Below, piece after piece: positions 55,477-64,000 of a DNA stretch of 64,000 nucleotides. The notes beneath the pieces were generated by a model that saw nothing but the letters and a program-made list of their open reading frames with translations, searched no databases and was not told where the DNA came from. Position 1 is the stretch's first letter. Each line of letters begins with the position of its first letter. The position numbers and the translations under genes are program-made. The DNA is from Pseudomonas azadiae. Its GTDB lineage: Bacteria > Pseudomonadota > Gammaproteobacteria > Pseudomonadales > Pseudomonadaceae. The stretch is from positions 1,736,001-1,800,000 of the forward strand of contig NZ_JAHSTY010000001.1 of assembly GCF_019145355.1 (NCBI RefSeq). The letters run 5' to 3'.

Positions 55477-55672
55477 TAGCGTCGCGACATCACTTGCAGC
55501 GAACTTCGCGACGGGCCCGGTGGTCCATTGATGACGCAAGGAGCGACATTTCTGATCCGCTAGTCAGCCTTTTCGCCTTGTGCGTCTAGTTACCGACTAC
55601 GAGTTGTGTAGAATCGTCGCCCATTTGCGCGCGTCATTCATGGCCGAGAGGCCCACAGTTCGAGCTTACTGA

Positions 55673-56287
55673 ATGCATTCTCAGGCCCATGACGTCGATG
55701 CGCCCTCCCTGCTGGAAGCGTTGCGCACAGGCACGGCCCTGCTGCATACCGCGCTGGAGCAGCGCCTGCCGTTTTTCTCCGAGCGTTTTGATGCCGACTG
55801 GTATCGGCGCCTGCTCCAGGCGTATTTCGGCTTTTATCAGCCCATGGAAGCGGCACTTTACGGCAGCGCCTTGATTCCTGAAGGCTTCAACACAACGTTG
55901 CGTGTGAAAACACCGACACTGCTGAGTGATCTCTACGCCTTGGGCCTGGATGATCACGCCATCGACACCCTGCCCCGTTGCACGCAACTCCCGACGTTCG
56001 ACACCCATGCCGCCTGCCTCGGTGCCCTGTATGTCCTGGAGGGCGCGACCTTGGGTGGTCAGGTGCTTCGCCGTGAAATGGCTCAGCGTCTGCATGTGAA
56101 TGCCGACAACGGCGGTGCATTTCTCAATATCTACGGGGTGGAGACCGGGCGGCGCTGGAAAGATTTTCTTGATTACCTGGGCGACCAGACGCTGGACGCG
56201 CACGCAAAACAGCGCGCCGTGGACGCCGCCCGCTCGACATTCAGCTGCTTTGAGCAATGGCTCGACAGCCAGGAGGTACTGCTATGA
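55673..56287 (+). CDS. bphO: Biliverdin-producing heme oxygenase
   Basis: A 204-residue heme oxygenase (BphO type) that opens heme to biliverdin, the chromophore of the phytochrome encoded next. The proximal His is in GTALLHTALEQRLP (near residue 25), and the distal helix Gly-rich segment is GALYVLEGATLGGQVL. It overlaps bphP by 4 bases (ATGA), so chromophore and apoprotein are made together. Confidence 0.94.
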   Translation: MHSQAHDVDAPSLLEALRTGTALLHTALEQRLPFFSERFDADWYRRLLQAYFGFYQPMEAALYGSALIPEGFNTTLRVKTPTLLSDLYALGLDDHAIDTLPRCTQLPTFDTHAACLGALYVLEGATLGGQVLRREMAQRLHVNADNGGAFLNIYGVETGRRWKDFLDYLGDQTLDAHAKQRAVDAARSTFSCFEQWLDSQEVLL

Positions 56288-58527
56288 AACCCGAAGATTT
56301 TGAAGAGCTGCTTGCCAACTGTGCCGACGAACCCATCCGCTTTCCCGGGGCAATCCAGCCCCACGGGGTGCTGCTGACGCTGTCGGAACCCGGCCTGGAG
56401 ATCATCCAGGTCAGCGCCAACGTCGGCACCTTGTTCGGCCAAGCGCCCGAAGCGCTGCTGGGCCAGCCGCTGCACAGCTTGATCGGTGCCGAACACGCCC
56501 AAGCCGTCCGGGTCATGGCCCAAACCAATACCTTCTTCGATATGCCACCGTTGCACGTTACCCTGAACGGTAAGGATTTCGAAGGCTTGCTGCACCGCCA
56601 TCAGAACGTGCTGGTGTTGGAGTTCGAGCCGCGACTCAAGGACTTCCGCCCTCGCGCGGTGAACGGTCGCACCAGTAACCTGGGCAAGATGCTGCAACGT
56701 TTGCAGGCGGCGAAAACCCTGCAGGCGCTGTACGAAATCAGCGTGAATGAAATCCAGGCCATGACTGGCTACGACCGCGTGCTGATCTACCGCTTCGAAG
56801 ACGAAGGCCATGGCCAAGTCATCGCCGAAGCGTCGGCGCCGTCCATGGAGCTTTTCAACGGCCTGTTCTTCCCAGCGTCCGACATCCCGGAGCAGGCTCG
56901 CGAGTTGTATCGCACCAACTGGCTGCGCATTATTCCGAATGCAGCCTACGAACCGGTGCCGTTGGTGCCCACGTTGCGCCCCGACACCGGCCAGCCTCTG
57001 GATTTGAGCTTTTCCACCCTGCGCAGCGTGTCGCCGATCCATTGCCAATACATGCAGAACATGGGCGTACTGTCGTCCATGAGCATCTCGCTGATGAGCG
57101 GCGATAAACTCTGGGGCCTGATCAGCTGCGGCAACCGCGAACCCCTGCTGGTGCCCAATGACCTGCGCATCGCCTGCCAGACCATCGGCCAGGTGCTGTC
57201 GTTGCAGATCAGCGCCATGGAAGCGCTGGACCTCAGCCGCCAGCGTGATGAAAAACTCGAAGCCCTTGCGCGGCTGGATCGCACCATGAAGGCGTCGCAA
57301 GTCAGCGTGTTCGATGGCCTGGCCCAACAACCGCAATGGCTGATGGACCTGACCCTGTCCGGCGGCGTGGCGATCATTGAAGACAAACAGTTGCACCGCT
57401 ACGGCAACTGTCCGGAGCCGGCGCAGATCCGGGTGTTGCACAAGTGGCTGCAGCAAAGCGCCGAGCCGGTGTTTTCCAGCCATAACCTGGTGGCGGTGTA
57501 CCCGCCGGCGGCCGCGTTCCAGCAGGTGGCCAGCGGCGTACTGGCCATGAGCCTGCCCAAACCGGTGGATAACGGCGTGCTGTGGTTTCGCCCGGAAGTG
57601 AAAGAGAGCATCCAGTGGAGCGGCGATCCGAAAAAGCCGCTGGACATGGAAAGCTCCGACGCCGGCCTGCGCCTTCGCCCACGTACGTCGTTTGAAATCT
57701 GGAAGGTCGAAATGGCCGGCATCTCAACCAAGTGGAGCCATGGCGACCTGTTCGCCGCCAACGACCTGCGCCGCTCGGCCCTGGAAAACGACCTGGCGCG
57801 CCAGGTGCTGCGCGAACAACAAGCCGTGCGGGCGCGTGAAGAGCTGGTGGCGGTGGTGTCCCATGACCTGCGCAACCCCATGACCGTGATATCGATGCTC
57901 TGCGGCATGCTGCAAAAAGCTTTCAGCTCCGATGGCCCGCATACGTCGCGACGGATTTCCTCGGCCATCGATACCATGCAACAGGCGGCCGGGCGCATGA
58001 ACGTGCTGCTGGAAGACTTGCTCGACACGTCGAAAATCGATGCCGGGCGGTATGTGGTCAAGCCGGTGGCGCTGGATGTCAGCCAGATGTTCGAAGAGGC
58101 CTGTTCCTTGCTCGCACCGCTGGCGTCGGAAAAAGGCATTGACCTGTCGTTCAACGCCGAGCCGGGCCTGCAGATCAACGCCGACCCGGAGCGCCTGTTC
58201 CAGGTGCTGTCGAACCTGATCGGCAACGCCATCAAGTTCACCCCGCGCCAGGGCAATATCGGCATCAGCGCCATGAGCAATGGCGGGGAAATCGTGTTCT
58301 CGGTGCGTGATACCGGCGAAGGCATTGCGCCGGAACAACTGCCTCATGTGTTTGATCGCTACTGGACCCAGACCGAAAACAACCCCACCGGTAACGGCCT
58401 GGGGCTGTATATCACCCAAGGCATCATTCACGCCCATGGCGGCAAGATCGTCGCCGAGAGTGAGGTGGGCCGAGGCAGTGAGTTCCGGTTTACGGTACCG
58501 AGGGTGGCTGAAGGCTCGCCTACCTGA
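56284..58527 (+). CDS. bphP: Bacteriophytochrome histidine kinase
   Basis: A 747-residue red/far-red photoreceptor: PAS (about 1-130), GAF (130-310), PHY (310-510), HisKA and HATPase (510-747). The biliverdin-binding Cys is C13 (LLANCADEP) before FPGAIQPHGVLL. The GAF domain has PASDIPEQAREL, and the PHY tongue PRTSFEIWK. The kinase has VVSHDLRNPMTVISM and the G-box GNGLGLYITQGI. It is coupled to bphO. It lacks a fused receiver, so a separate regulator (perhaps the one at 55096) is expected. Confidence 0.96.
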   Translation: MKPEDFEELLANCADEPIRFPGAIQPHGVLLTLSEPGLEIIQVSANVGTLFGQAPEALLGQPLHSLIGAEHAQAVRVMAQTNTFFDMPPLHVTLNGKDFEGLLHRHQNVLVLEFEPRLKDFRPRAVNGRTSNLGKMLQRLQAAKTLQALYEISVNEIQAMTGYDRVLIYRFEDEGHGQVIAEASAPSMELFNGLFFPASDIPEQARELYRTNWLRIIPNAAYEPVPLVPTLRPDTGQPLDLSFSTLRSVSPIHCQYMQNMGVLSSMSISLMSGDKLWGLISCGNREPLLVPNDLRIACQTIGQVLSLQISAMEALDLSRQRDEKLEALARLDRTMKASQVSVFDGLAQQPQWLMDLTLSGGVAIIEDKQLHRYGNCPEPAQIRVLHKWLQQSAEPVFSSHNLVAVYPPAAAFQQVASGVLAMSLPKPVDNGVLWFRPEVKESIQWSGDPKKPLDMESSDAGLRLRPRTSFEIWKVEMAGISTKWSHGDLFAANDLRRSALENDLARQVLREQQAVRAREELVAVVSHDLRNPMTVISMLCGMLQKAFSSDGPHTSRRISSAIDTMQQAAGRMNVLLEDLLDTSKIDAGRYVVKPVALDVSQMFEEACSLLAPLASEKGIDLSFNAEPGLQINADPERLFQVLSNLIGNAIKFTPRQGNIGISAMSNGGEIVFSVRDTGEGIAPEQLPHVFDRYWTQTENNPTGNGLGLYITQGIIHAHGGKIVAESEVGRGSEFRFTVPRVAEGSPT

Positions 58528-58545
58528 TGCGGTTGCCGGTAGAAC

Positions 58546-59865
58546 TTAGACCGGCAGTATCACCACCACTTCCAACCCGCCGCCCTGGCGCTCGGCCAGG
58601 GTCAGCGTGCCGCCATGTTCCAGCACAATCGCCCGTGCGGTAGAGAGCCCAAGCCCGACGCCGCCGGTGCTTTTGTTGCGTGAACCCTCCAGGCGATAAA
58701 ACGGCAGGAATACATCCTCGCGGTGCGCTGCGGGTATACCCGGGCCACGGTCCAGCACGCGAATTACCACCTCACCCTGCTTGTGCTGCAACTCGATCTG
58801 CGGTGTCTTGCCGTAGTGGATGGCGTTGTCCATCAGGTTGGTCATCACCCGCTTGAGGCCCAGGGGCCGGCCGAAGTACACCAGGCGTGGCGGGCCGTTG
58901 AAGGTGAGGTCGATGGCCTGGTCGCGATAATCGTCGATCAGGGTCTGCAGCAACTCCGCCAGGTCCAGTTGGGTGGCCTGTTCCAGACGCGCGTCGTCGC
59001 GGAAGAACTCCAAAGCGGTGTTAATCATCGCCTGCATTTCATCGACGTCGCGGAACAGCCGCTGCTGCTGGTCGGTGTCTTCGATGAATTCGCCGCGCAG
59101 GCGCAGGCGGGTCAGCGGCGCACGCAGGTCGTGGGAGATGGCGGCGAGCATCTGGGTGCGGTCCTGTATGAAGTGCTGCAACTGCGCCTGCATGCTGTTG
59201 AAGGCAAGAATCGCCTGCCGGATTTCGTGAGGCCCCACCGGCTCGATGGGCGGCGCGCGAAAGTCGCTGCCAAAGCGCCGCGCACCTTGGGCGAAGTGTT
59301 GCAGCGGGCGAGCCAAGCGGCGGGTCGCGACCAGGGTGACCAATGCGGTGGAGATCAACACCAGCAGCACCACGATCAGGCTGCGCGGCCCGTCGTCCAT
59401 TCCCCAACTGCGGGCGCCGGTGCTGAACATCAGCCAGGATTGATCGGCCAATTGCATCAACAGCACGTACTGGCCGTTGCGGTCGGGCCAGTCGGCTGGC
59501 CCATAGACCTCCATGGGGCGCATCGGGCCGTTGAGCAGGTGCTTGAACACCTGTTCTCCCGTGTTGAAGTCCGGGTCAGTGAGCACCGGCAGATCAAATG
59601 CCGTTCGCTGCGCCGCCCAGGTCACGCTGAAAGACCTGTCGCCCATCACTTGGGCAAGATGCGGTCGTTGTGCCGGTTCGGACGCCTCGATCACGCGCAC
59701 CACCACAGCGACTTTTTCCAGCAGGCCGGTTTCGGTCAAAGGTGGCCTGGCCCACACCCCGGCCAGTTGCACGAACAACGCGTTGAACGCCAGCGCGGTG
59801 ATCATCGCAATCAGCACGGTGAGTGCGATCCAGCGCGCCACCGTGTCGTGCGGTCGCCGGCTCAT
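58546..59865 (-). CDS. Sensor histidine kinase of an OmpR-type two-component system
   Basis: A 439-residue membrane kinase with an N-terminal membrane helix (ALTVLIAMITALAFNALF), a periplasmic sensing loop, a second helix (SLIVVLLVLISTALVTLV), a HAMP domain, HisKA with AAISHDLRAPLTRLRLRGEF, and HATPase (GGVGLGLSTARAIVLEHGG). Its start overlaps the upstream regulator gene by 4 bases. The signal is unknown. Confidence 0.94.
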   Translation of the reverse strand: MSRRPHDTVARWIALTVLIAMITALAFNALFVQLAGVWARPPLTETGLLEKVAVVVRVIEASEPAQRPHLAQVMGDRSFSVTWAAQRTAFDLPVLTDPDFNTGEQVFKHLLNGPMRPMEVYGPADWPDRNGQYVLLMQLADQSWLMFSTGARSWGMDDGPRSLIVVLLVLISTALVTLVATRRLARPLQHFAQGARRFGSDFRAPPIEPVGPHEIRQAILAFNSMQAQLQHFIQDRTQMLAAISHDLRAPLTRLRLRGEFIEDTDQQQRLFRDVDEMQAMINTALEFFRDDARLEQATQLDLAELLQTLIDDYRDQAIDLTFNGPPRLVYFGRPLGLKRVMTNLMDNAIHYGKTPQIELQHKQGEVVIRVLDRGPGIPAAHREDVFLPFYRLEGSRNKSTGGVGLGLSTARAIVLEHGGTLTLAERQGGGLEVVVILPV

Positions 59866-60572
59866 GAGCGGGTCACGCTGGCGGTAAACTGGTAGCCGCC
59901 GTTGCGCACGGTGCGGATCATCGCCGGTCGCTTGGTATCGAATTCCAACTTGCGGCGCAGGCGGCTGACTTGCACGTCGATGCTGCGGTCGAAGGCATCA
60001 TGGCTATGGCCGCGCGCCAGGTTGAGCAACTGTTCGCGGGTGAGCACGCGTTGGGGGTGCTCGACGAACACCAGCAACAGGTCGAACTCGCCGGACGACA
60101 GCGGGATCATCACCTGGTCGGGCGAGCGCAACTCGCGGCGGGTGAGGTCCAGTTGCCAGCCGGCAAAACGGATCAGCGGGCGCGCAGCCTCGCCCATCGG
60201 CGGACGGCTCTCACCCGCGCGGCGCAATACCGCCCGCACCCTGGCGAGCAGTTCGCGGGCGTCGAAGGGCTTGCTCAGGTAATCATCGGCGCCCATTTCC
60301 AGGCCTACCACGCGGTCGCTGAGTTCACCCATGGCAGTGAGCATGATCACCGGCGTAGCGTATTGCTGGCGCAGGCGCTGGCACAGCAGCAAACCGTTGT
60401 CGCCGGGAAGCATCAGGTCGAGGATGATCAAGTCGGCGGGCTGTTGCTCCATGGCCGACCACAGCTCGGCACCACTGGCGACGGTCTGCACCGAATAGCC
60501 GTGTTGCAGGAAAAATTTCTTCAGCAGGGCGAGGACTTCAAGGTCATCGTCAACGATTAACAGGTGGCTCAC
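59862..60572 (-). CDS. OmpR-family response regulator
   Basis: A 236-residue regulator with receiver (D52 in ILDLMLPGDNG, K in SKPFDAREL) and C-terminal winged helix (LSSGEFDLLLVFVEHPQ, FDRSIDVQVSRLRRKLE, IRTVRNGGYQF). Partner of the downstream kinase through a 4-base overlap. Target genes unknown; the divergent mlaA-like gene, 165 bases away, is a candidate. Confidence 0.95.
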   Translation of the reverse strand: MSHLLIVDDDLEVLALLKKFFLQHGYSVQTVASGAELWSAMEQQPADLIILDLMLPGDNGLLLCQRLRQQYATPVIMLTAMGELSDRVVGLEMGADDYLSKPFDARELLARVRAVLRRAGESRPPMGEAARPLIRFAGWQLDLTRRELRSPDQVMIPLSSGEFDLLLVFVEHPQRVLTREQLLNLARGHSHDAFDRSIDVQVSRLRRKLEFDTKRPAMIRTVRNGGYQFTASVTRS

Positions 60573-60736
60573 CGGCAGGCTTCACTGGGCTGGGACAAGG
60601 CGTCATCTAAAACTATTCGAAGCGGCCCGTCATATATTTCAACCGTGCAATAAAGCGTCAACAGCGCAATAAACCGGACATCTTTGCGCAAGGCGCCCAT
60701 GCCAGCATCGGCCTCCTTTTTGCGGAGACTGCGCCC

Positions 60737-61525
60737 ATGCACTCATTGACCTCCCCCCGGCATCTGGCTCGCCAGGCCGTGCTGTTACTGACGATATCTT
60801 ACCTGACCGGTTGTGCCAGCCCGGCCCCGGTAACACCCACCACCCGCTGCGCGCAGGTGAACCACCCGGTGTATGACCCGGCCGAACCGGTCAACCGCGG
60901 GGTGTTTGCCTTCAACCGTACGGTGGATGACTACGCCCTCGCGCCTGTGGCGCGTGGTTACCGCTACCTGCCGGATTTTTTCCAGCAGGGTGTGCATAAC
61001 TTCGCGAGCAACTTCAGCGAGCCGCAGGTGTTTATCAACGACCTGCTGCAAGGCAACCCGCGCCGCTCGGTCAACACCCTGGGGCGCTTCGCCGTGAACA
61101 CGACAGTGGGCGTGGTGGGACTGTTCGATGTGTCGGACCGTCTGGGCATCCCGCGCCATACCGCCGATTTCGGCCAGACATTCGGCGTGTGGGGCGTGGG
61201 CAACGGCCCCATTGTCGAATTGCCCCTGCTGGGCACGAGCAACAGCCGGGATGCCGCGGGCAAGGTCTTGGGCTTCCTGGTGTCGCCACTGGGGGACAGC
61301 GATACGGTGCAGACCCTGGGCACTATCAGCCTGGTCGGCGGTACGGTGGATACACGGGCGTCACTGTTGCCGCTTACCGACAGCCTGCAAAAACTGCCGG
61401 ATTACTACAGCGCATTGCGTAATGTGGTGGCGCAAAACCGGGCTGCTTTTGTGCATGAAGGCCAGGAAGGCGCGACATCCGCGGCACTTGAGGGTTGTGC
61501 GAACAAAGCTTCGGACGACTTTTAA
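60737..61525 (+). CDS. MlaA (VacJ)-family lipoprotein
   Basis: A 262-residue outer-membrane lipoprotein with lipobox YLTGC (lipidated C26), the MlaA signatures YDPAEPVNRGVFAFN and GFINDLLQG-like VFINDLLQG, and FGQTFGVWGVGNGPIVELP. MlaA removes mislocalised phospholipids from the outer leaflet with MlaC. Longer than E. coli MlaA by a C-terminal region. Not in an mla operon here, so it may be a second copy; I do not assign the symbol mlaA firmly. Confidence 0.9.
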   Translation: MHSLTSPRHLARQAVLLLTISYLTGCASPAPVTPTTRCAQVNHPVYDPAEPVNRGVFAFNRTVDDYALAPVARGYRYLPDFFQQGVHNFASNFSEPQVFINDLLQGNPRRSVNTLGRFAVNTTVGVVGLFDVSDRLGIPRHTADFGQTFGVWGVGNGPIVELPLLGTSNSRDAAGKVLGFLVSPLGDSDTVQTLGTISLVGGTVDTRASLLPLTDSLQKLPDYYSALRNVVAQNRAAFVHEGQEGATSAALEGCANKASDDF

Positions 61526-61586
61526 AACGCGCCTATTGAGAGTCATATCTTGCAGCATGGTGTTTATCGCCGACAGGCTTCGGAGC

Positions 61587-61640
61587 CTATAAGTTTGGGC
61601 TCACTTCGCTCCTGAAGGTGAAGTAATCCTCTACTTATAG
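61587..61640 (+). promoter_or_regulatory. Nested hairpin before a small ORF
   Basis: CTATAAGT (61587-61594) pairs with ACTTATAG (61633-61640) and encloses TCACTTC / GAAGGTGA. AGAAGGA, the ribosome site of the following small ORF, begins at the foot of the stem. Confidence 0.45.
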
Positions 61641-61652
61641 AAGGAAACATTC

Positions 61653-61850
61653 ATGTCTAGCGCTATCAACCACTCCCTGGGCAGCTTTCATTACCAACCT
61701 CTGCAGCAGGATGCTGCGCAGCCCCAGCGCAGGAAGCGCAGCATTGACGAGACACAACTGAACGTCGCTGACTCTGGATGCACAGGGAACAACGATCGAC
61801 GCACAAACCGAGGCGGTATGGACAGCCTGGGTCGGGGCAACGTGCTTTAA
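61653..61850 (+). CDS. Hypothetical small protein, possibly frameshifted
   Basis: A 65-codon ORF with a good ribosome site (AGAAGGAAACATTC before ATG) starting MSSAINHSLGSFHYQPLQQD, rich in Gln and Arg. After about codon 40 another frame looks more protein-like (LDAQGTTIDAQTEAVWTAWV) and would run to 61896; one extra base near 61770 would explain this. But the short version stops just before a terminator-like hairpin at 61861, which favours it. No family recognised. Confidence 0.45.
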   Translation: MSSAINHSLGSFHYQPLQQDAAQPQRRKRSIDETQLNVADSGCTGNNDRRTNRGGMDSLGRGNVL

Positions 61851-61860
61851 CCATCCGCGT

Positions 61861-61886
61861 ACGAGGGGCAGTGCACGGCCCCTCGT
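61861..61886 (+). terminator. Terminator-like hairpin after the small ORF
   Basis: ACGAGGGGC (61861-61869) pairs with GCCCCTCGT (61878-61886), followed by TCCCCCTT, a weak T-tract. Confidence 0.5.
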
Positions 61887-61959
61887 TCCCCCTTAACAAA
61901 ACCATGACATTCACTCGCTTAAACTCGCCGGTTCAATCCAGCCCGGGACCACTGCCTGC

Positions 61960-63852
61960 ATGCCGCACAACGACACACTGCCCGACGTACTCGCCGGCCC
62001 ACTGCTGAGGCGCCTCGAACCTCGGCGCCTGGTGTTGTGGCTGGTGGGCAGCCGTGCATTGGAATTGAAGCTGAAGTTGCATTTACCCACGCAGACACTG
62101 GTGATCAACCTGGACAACTGCCAGGTTGTTCCCGTCGGCCTCCAGGCGTTTATCCACTTGATCGATGTGCCTCTGGACGACGCGCTGCCGCTTGACGTGG
62201 TAATCAGCTACGACCTGCTGGTTGACGACGCCGGCATTGCCGAGTGGGCACCGCACCTGCTGTACGCCAACGCCCAATACCCCAGTTTCGTAGTGCACAG
62301 CTGTATCCATCAGTTGGTACATGGCTCATGCCGCAAACCCCATCACAGCGCCGACGAGGGTCTGCTGTGTGTCGACCGCCTGCTGGCCGATGCCAGGACC
62401 GCGGCCGACCGACCGGCCTTGCTGATGATGAGCGGCGATCAGGTCTACGCCGACGACGTGGCCGGGCCGATGCTGCGCGCAATACATGCGTTGATCGCGC
62501 GCCTGGGCCTGTTCGATGAGTACCTGGAGGGTGCCGTAGTCGATGACAGCGCCAGCCTCTACGGCCACCCTGCCAGCTATTACCATCGCGCCGACTTGCT
62601 GCCAGCGCTGGACAGCAATGAAACCCTGCGCGAACGCTTCTTCGGCGGAGTGAAAAAACCGATCTTCACCAGCAGCACCGCCGACAATCACCTGGTGACC
62701 TTCGCTGAGGTCATCGCGATGTATCTGCTGGTGTGGTCGCCGACGCCTTGGACACTGATCTCGCCCGTGCCTGCGCAACTGAGCGCGGAACGACAGCAGC
62801 GTTACACCCGCGAGCAGGTGCAGATAGATCGATTCCGCGACGGCCTGCCCGGTGTCGCGCGGGTCTTCGCTCACCTGTCGACACTGATGATCTTTGACGA
62901 TCACGACATCACCGACGACTGGAACCTGAGCGCCCAATGGGAAGAGACTGCCTACGGCCATCCCTTCTCCAAGCGCATCATTGGCAACGCTTTGCTCGCC
63001 TACCTGCTATGCCAGGGCTGGGGCAACCAACCGGATGTGTTTGGCGAGCTGATCGGCCAAACCCAGGCGCTCACTGCCAAGCCCCAGGCCAACCACCTGG
63101 ACGCCGCCGCGCAGGATGAACTGCTCGAAGCGCTGCTGAAATTCCAGCGTTGGCATTACGTGCTGCCCACCTCGCCCGCCCTGGTGGTGCTCGACACCCG
63201 CACCCGCCGTTGGCGCAGCGAGTTCACCCTCAAGCAACCGTCGGGCCTGCTCGACTGGGAGGCCTTGAGCGAACTGCAACAGGAACTGCTGGACCATCCG
63301 TCGGCGATCATCGTCTCGCCCGCCCCGATCTTTGGCGTCAAGCTGATCGAGACCGTGCAGAAAATCTTCAGTTGGTGCGGCCATCCGTTGTTGGTGGATG
63401 CGGAAAACTGGATGGCCCATCGCGGCGCCGCCCAGGTGATCCTCAATATCTTCCGTCACTCGCGCACGCCGGGTAACTACGTGATCCTCTCGGGCGACGT
63501 GCACTACTCGTTCGTCTATGAAGTGCTGATCCGTCATCGCAACGCCGGCCCGCGCATCTGGCAGGTCACCAGCAGCGGCATCAAGAACCAATTCCCACCG
63601 CGCCTGCTGGAATGGTTCGACCGCCTCAATCGCTGGCTCTACTCACCGCGCTCCCCCCTGAACTGGTTCACCCGCCGCCGCACCATGCAGGTGGTGCCGC
63701 ATATTCCGGAGCACGCCGAGGCCGGCGAACGCTTATGGAATTCAGCGGGGATTGGCCAAGTGTTTTTCAACGGGCAGGGCCAGCCTGAGGCGATTTACCA
63801 GCACAACGCGGATGGGAGGGTGCGGACGAGGATGGTGGCGCCGAAACGGTAG
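61960..63852 (+). CDS. PhoD-like metallophosphatase-family protein
   Basis: A 630-residue protein with an N-terminal region of about 110 residues and a PhoD-like calcineurin-type phosphatase core. Metal motifs are MSGDQVYADDV, LSTLMIFDDHDITDDWN and VILSGDVHYSFVYEVL. No signal peptide is visible, so it may be cytoplasmic, unlike classical PhoD. Substrate unknown. It is followed by about 135 non-coding bases before the next start. Confidence 0.85.
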   Translation: MPHNDTLPDVLAGPLLRRLEPRRLVLWLVGSRALELKLKLHLPTQTLVINLDNCQVVPVGLQAFIHLIDVPLDDALPLDVVISYDLLVDDAGIAEWAPHLLYANAQYPSFVVHSCIHQLVHGSCRKPHHSADEGLLCVDRLLADARTAADRPALLMMSGDQVYADDVAGPMLRAIHALIARLGLFDEYLEGAVVDDSASLYGHPASYYHRADLLPALDSNETLRERFFGGVKKPIFTSSTADNHLVTFAEVIAMYLLVWSPTPWTLISPVPAQLSAERQQRYTREQVQIDRFRDGLPGVARVFAHLSTLMIFDDHDITDDWNLSAQWEETAYGHPFSKRIIGNALLAYLLCQGWGNQPDVFGELIGQTQALTAKPQANHLDAAAQDELLEALLKFQRWHYVLPTSPALVVLDTRTRRWRSEFTLKQPSGLLDWEALSELQQELLDHPSAIIVSPAPIFGVKLIETVQKIFSWCGHPLLVDAENWMAHRGAAQVILNIFRHSRTPGNYVILSGDVHYSFVYEVLIRHRNAGPRIWQVTSSGIKNQFPPRLLEWFDRLNRWLYSPRSPLNWFTRRRTMQVVPHIPEHAEAGERLWNSAGIGQVFFNGQGQPEAIYQHNADGRVRTRMVAPKR

Positions 63853-63988
63853 CTAATAGCCATCATCTATAACCGTACATCTGCCCTATTCAAAGCGCCC
63901 AAGTCCCGATGTACAGTAGCCCCAGCCACGGAGTATCGGCGACAACAGTGGCAGGCCTTGAGTGCCTGCCCACGCAAGGAATGCGCAG

Positions 63989-64000
63989 ATGGACGATACC
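63989..64000 (+). CDS. Start of a gene running off the window
   Basis: ATGGACGATACC (MDDT...) with AAGGA 9 bases upstream begins at the very end. Too little is present to identify it. Confidence 0.4.

Noticed and set aside
56173..57483. 436-codon frame antisense to bphP
   Set aside because: Shadow of bphP without motifs.

Overview
The window is a piece of a Pseudomonas chromosome, almost certainly from the P. fluorescens group. The basis is about 60% GC coding sequence, gene orders typical of pseudomonads (xseA, leuA, the ndk-to-der cluster, the isc operon, cysE-trmJ-suhB, yajC-secDF, tgt-queA), many REP/REPIN repeats with the core GTGGGAGC-GGCTTGC, and an associated bacteriophytochrome/heme-oxygenase pair.

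Bases 1-32,600 are conserved core. A TSUP permease and an internally deleted LysR gene precede xseA, an M23 peptidase, and leuA with a short leucine-rich leader ORF. Then comes an omega-amidase/methionine-aminotransferase pair, and a long leftward block der-bamB-yfgM-hisS-ispG-rodZ-pilW-rlmN-ndk (translation, isoprenoids, envelope and pili). The full Fe-S operon iscRSUA-hscBA-fdx-iscX follows, with an IscR box laid over its promoter. After it lie cysE, trmJ, divergent suhB, a glycine-zipper protein, secF-secD-yajC and tgt-queA. A tRNA-Leu(CAA) gene closes the block.

Bases 32,700-38,300, just beyond that tRNA, are accessory and AT-rich. They hold a DUF3077 protein, a richly base-paired element of unknown function (about 33,149-33,360), a DUF262-HEPN gene pair and, convergent with it, a complete type II-A retron. 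For the retron I can place a promoter, an msr-msd RNA with an 8-bp a1/a2 pairing and a 16-bp msd stem, a deoxyribosyltransferase-like effector and a reverse transcriptase. This is a small anti-phage island.

Bases 38,300-54,900 are variable. They carry an FdhF/YdeP-type molybdoenzyme, a quinone-reductase/EamA/LysR group and several small proteins. There is also a DUF4432 sugar-epimerase-like protein between two copies of one 3' gene end, a LysE exporter, a PH-domain protein, a PIN-toxin/HTH-antitoxin pair, and a bacteriocin-like protein with a colicin E3-type rRNase domain and its immunity protein. Broken genes are frequent here.

Bases 54,900-64,000 carry a receiver-only regulator, bphO-bphP (light sensing), an OmpR-type two-component system, an MlaA lipoprotein and a PhoD-like metallophosphatase. 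The strongest leads are the retron with its fully placed RNA, the DUF262-HEPN pair beside it, the structured element at 33.2 kb, and the unusual E3-type toxin.
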